Shown here one piece after another: positions 5,340-6,183 of a stretch of 6,183 bases of DNA; within the stretch, counting starts at the first letter, position 1, and every line of letters starts with the position of its first letter. A program made the translations under genes and the position numbers. The stretch is taken from assembly GCA_019661845.1 (NCBI GenBank), contig JAIFWL010000024.1, positions 1-6,183 on the forward strand, read 5' to 3'. The DNA comes from Candidatus Parcubacteria bacterium. Lineage in GTDB: Bacteria > Patescibacteriota > Minisyncoccia > Phycocordibacterales > Zambryskibacteraceae. The notes below the pieces were generated by a model. The model saw only the letters and a program-made list of their open reading frames with translations, was not told the DNA's origin and ran no database searches.

Positions 5340-5690
5340 TTAAGGAAGCCTGTCTACAGTAGGCACTGTAACAGAATTGACCTGATTTATACCAAGAGCA
5401 CTGCCGATGAATCGTACAAGACCCCAGACAGATACCATGACGAAGAGGGCTACAATGCCCCAGATCATGATGTGCTTGCCTTCAGACTTCTTCTCCTCTG
5501 CGCCGAAGATGAATCGGACCAAGCCCCAGAAGAAGGCTAGGAGACCGAGTGCTACTACGATAGGAAGTGCAGTGTTGATGAGTCTGCCCACTGACTCTAT
5601 CAATCTTTGAATGTTGCCTAGATTGCCCTCAGTTTGTGCGAAGGCCAGAGTTGGAGCGAATGCTAGAGCGGCCAGGATAACTTTTTTCAT
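5340..5690 (-). CDS. T4SS-pilin-like two-helix protein with signal peptide
   Basis: A 116-residue protein. Residues 1-18 are a clear Sec signal peptide: KK at 2-3, a hydrophobic core, and AFA at 16-18 before Gln19 as the likely cleavage site. The mature part has an amphipathic stretch, NIQRLIESVGRLIN (26-39), helix 1 at 41-62 ending FFWGLVRFIF, a short charged loop EEKKSEGK (65-72), and helix 2 at 74-95 with MIWGIVALFVMVSVWGLV. This is the architecture of VirB2/TrbC-like pilins, which lie in the inner membrane with both ends outside until assembled. Start ATG 5690 follows a Lys-Lys signal; no Shine-Dalgarno is seen. A 113-base gap separates it from the upstream paralogue, and the downstream one follows in frame after a single stop. 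The paralogy is plain in the sequence; the pilin role is inferred from the family. The alternative is a generic small membrane protein of unknown role. Confidence 0.83.
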   Translation of the reverse strand: MKKVILAALAFAPTLAFAQTEGNLGNIQRLIESVGRLINTALPIVVALGLLAFFWGLVRFIFGAEEKKSEGKHIMIWGIVALFVMVSVWGLVRFIGSALGINQVNSVTVPTVDRLP

Positions 5691-5731
5691 AATGCGAATT
5701 TTACTAATTAGATCGAATGATACGAATAATG

Positions 5732-5749
5732 TATACCTAAAAGGGTATA
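5732..5749. repeat. Inverted repeat TATACC-N6-GGTATA in the pilin gap
   Basis: TATACC (5732-5737) and GGTATA (5744-5749) are perfect 6-bp arms around TAAAAG. It lies about 41 bases upstream of the 5340-5690 start. The arm and spacer layout resembles the inverted repeat at 1856-1875, but the bases differ. It could be an operator or chance in AT-rich DNA. Confidence 0.35.
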
Positions 5750-5764
5750 AATTAATGATACGTC

Positions 5765-5802
5765 AATAGGGGTAAAAGGCAATTGAGTTATCCCCTGCTA
5801 TT
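5765..5802 (-). other. Imperfect hairpin after the first pilin-like gene
   Basis: On the minus strand, AATA-GGGG-TAA (5802-5788, interrupted by bulges GCA and A) pairs with TTA-CCCC-TATT (5775-5765), giving 11 pairs in three blocks. It starts right after the stop of the 5804-6163 gene. No T-run follows, so it is not a standard terminator. It may mark an mRNA 3' end or partly uncouple the first pilin gene from the next two. Confidence 0.4.
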
Positions 5803-5803
5803 C

Positions 5804-6163
5804 CTACTTCAAAATGACTTCGTTTATATCAGGAGCTCTATTATTGACGACACCTAAGAGGTTGCCACGAATGAAGTAGACCAAGCCCCAAACTGTCGAC
5901 ATAACGAATAGCGTTAATAGACCCCAGATCATAAGAGTTCTCCCTTGAGTAACTGCCTTCTCATCCCCGCCAACTTTAAATATGAATTTAACCAAGCCGA
6001 AGAAGAATACAAGTAACCCTATGGCGAAGACGATGCCAGTCAATGTATTCACTAGAGCACCTGCACTTGTAATGAGGCTCTTTACTCCACCCAAAGCACC
6101 GAAAGCTACTTGTGGCATGAGAATGCTAACCAGAAGAGGTGATAATTTAAATAAATTTTTCAT
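5804..6163 (-). CDS. T4SS-pilin-like two-helix protein with signal peptide (first of three)
   Basis: A 119-residue protein, the first of the tandem set in transcription order. Residues 1-23 form a signal peptide (Lys at 2 and 6, hydrophobic core, probable cleavage around VAFGA at 19-23). Helix 1 spans about 41-62, with LLVFFFGLVKFIF (50-62). The loop VGGDEKAVTQGR (64-75) is followed by helix 2 at about 77-98, with MIWGLLTLFVMSTVWGLVYFI (78-98). Shared positions with the 5340-5690 protein include FF-x-GLV-(K/R)-FIF, the MIWG block, LFVM and VWGLV, so the two are close paralogues. An in-frame TAA two codons upstream of ATG 6163 confirms that no longer N-terminus is possible. GGGAGG at the window end is 14 bases from the ATG, farther than usual. 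The promoter lies outside the window. The pilin assignment is inferred from architecture and recalled family resemblance. Confidence 0.83.
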   Translation of the reverse strand: MKNLFKLSPLLVSILMPQVAFGALGGVKSLITSAGALVNTLTGIVFAIGLLVFFFGLVKFIFKVGGDEKAVTQGRTLMIWGLLTLFVMSTVWGLVYFIRGNLLGVVNNRAPDINEVILK

Positions 6164-6177
6164 ATTTTAATAATTAT

Positions 6178-6183
6178 CCTCCC
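6178..6183 (-). promoter_or_regulatory. Distant Shine-Dalgarno-like motif before the first pilin-like gene
   Basis: GGGAGG on the minus strand ends 14 bases before the ATG at 6163. The normal spacing is 5-9, so this could be a poor ribosome site or unrelated. The intervening bases are almost all A and T. Confidence 0.3.

Noticed and set aside
5761..5766. TTGACG as the -35 box of a promoter for the second pilin-like gene
   Set aside because: No acceptable -10 lies 15-19 bases downstream on the minus strand; the nearest TATA-like hexamers are 11 or 25 bases away.
1..6183. tRNA, rRNA, CRISPR array or insertion sequence
   Set aside because: No cloverleaf, rRNA-like, spaced-repeat or transposase signal was seen on reading; almost all bases are covered by the listed genes and signals.

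Overview
The window looks like chromosomal DNA from a small-genome bacterium of the Patescibacteria (Candidate Phyla Radiation), probably of the Parcubacteria type. This is inferred from gene content and protein style: a very short DNA polymerase III delta' subunit, a membrane-anchored FKBP isomerase, an M50 protease directly behind frr, and several small two-helix T4SS-pilin-like proteins. No marker gene here fixes the lineage. TAA, TAG and TGA all appear as stops and no long frame needs TGA read as an amino acid, so the standard bacterial code fits.

Left third (1-1831, minus strand): a tight housekeeping operon transcribed right to left. The order is membrane-anchored FKBP peptidyl-prolyl isomerase, holB-like delta' subunit, ribosome recycling factor (frr), then the start of an RseP/M50 site-2 protease cut by the window edge. 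Gaps are 8, 28 and 2 bases. None of the four genes has a recognisable Shine-Dalgarno. A plausible minus-strand promoter lies in the 45-base divergent gap before the FKBP gene. A perfect 7-bp inverted repeat covers that promoter's -10 and that of the opposing gene.

Middle (1877-5003, plus strand): a LOG-family (lysine-decarboxylase-like fold) protein; an SPFH/band-7 membrane protein with an extra acidic segment of about 80 residues; and an unrecognised 351-residue protein with four predicted membrane helices and an apparently extracytoplasmic C-terminal domain. The last two genes have textbook signals: an extended -10 or full sigma70 promoter, strong AGGAGG-type ribosome binding sites, and a strong hairpin after each. 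The first terminator's downstream tract contains the -35 box of the next promoter.

Right (5058-6163, minus strand): three tandem paralogues of small two-helix membrane proteins resembling VirB2/TrbC-type pilin subunits found beside type IV secretion genes in Patescibacteria. Two carry signal peptides. The third lacks one and sits in the same reading frame as its upstream neighbour, separated by one stop codon and three codons. A GC-rich hairpin at 5010-5042 separates this cluster from the convergent middle block.

Together the genes cover protein folding, replication, translation recycling and membrane proteolysis on the left, and envelope functions (membrane scaffold, surface pilin-like subunits) in the middle and right. 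The least explained parts are the four-helix protein, the SPFH insertion and the pilin array. No RNA genes, insertion sequences or CRISPR arrays were seen, and no gene-free stretch exceeds about 115 bases.
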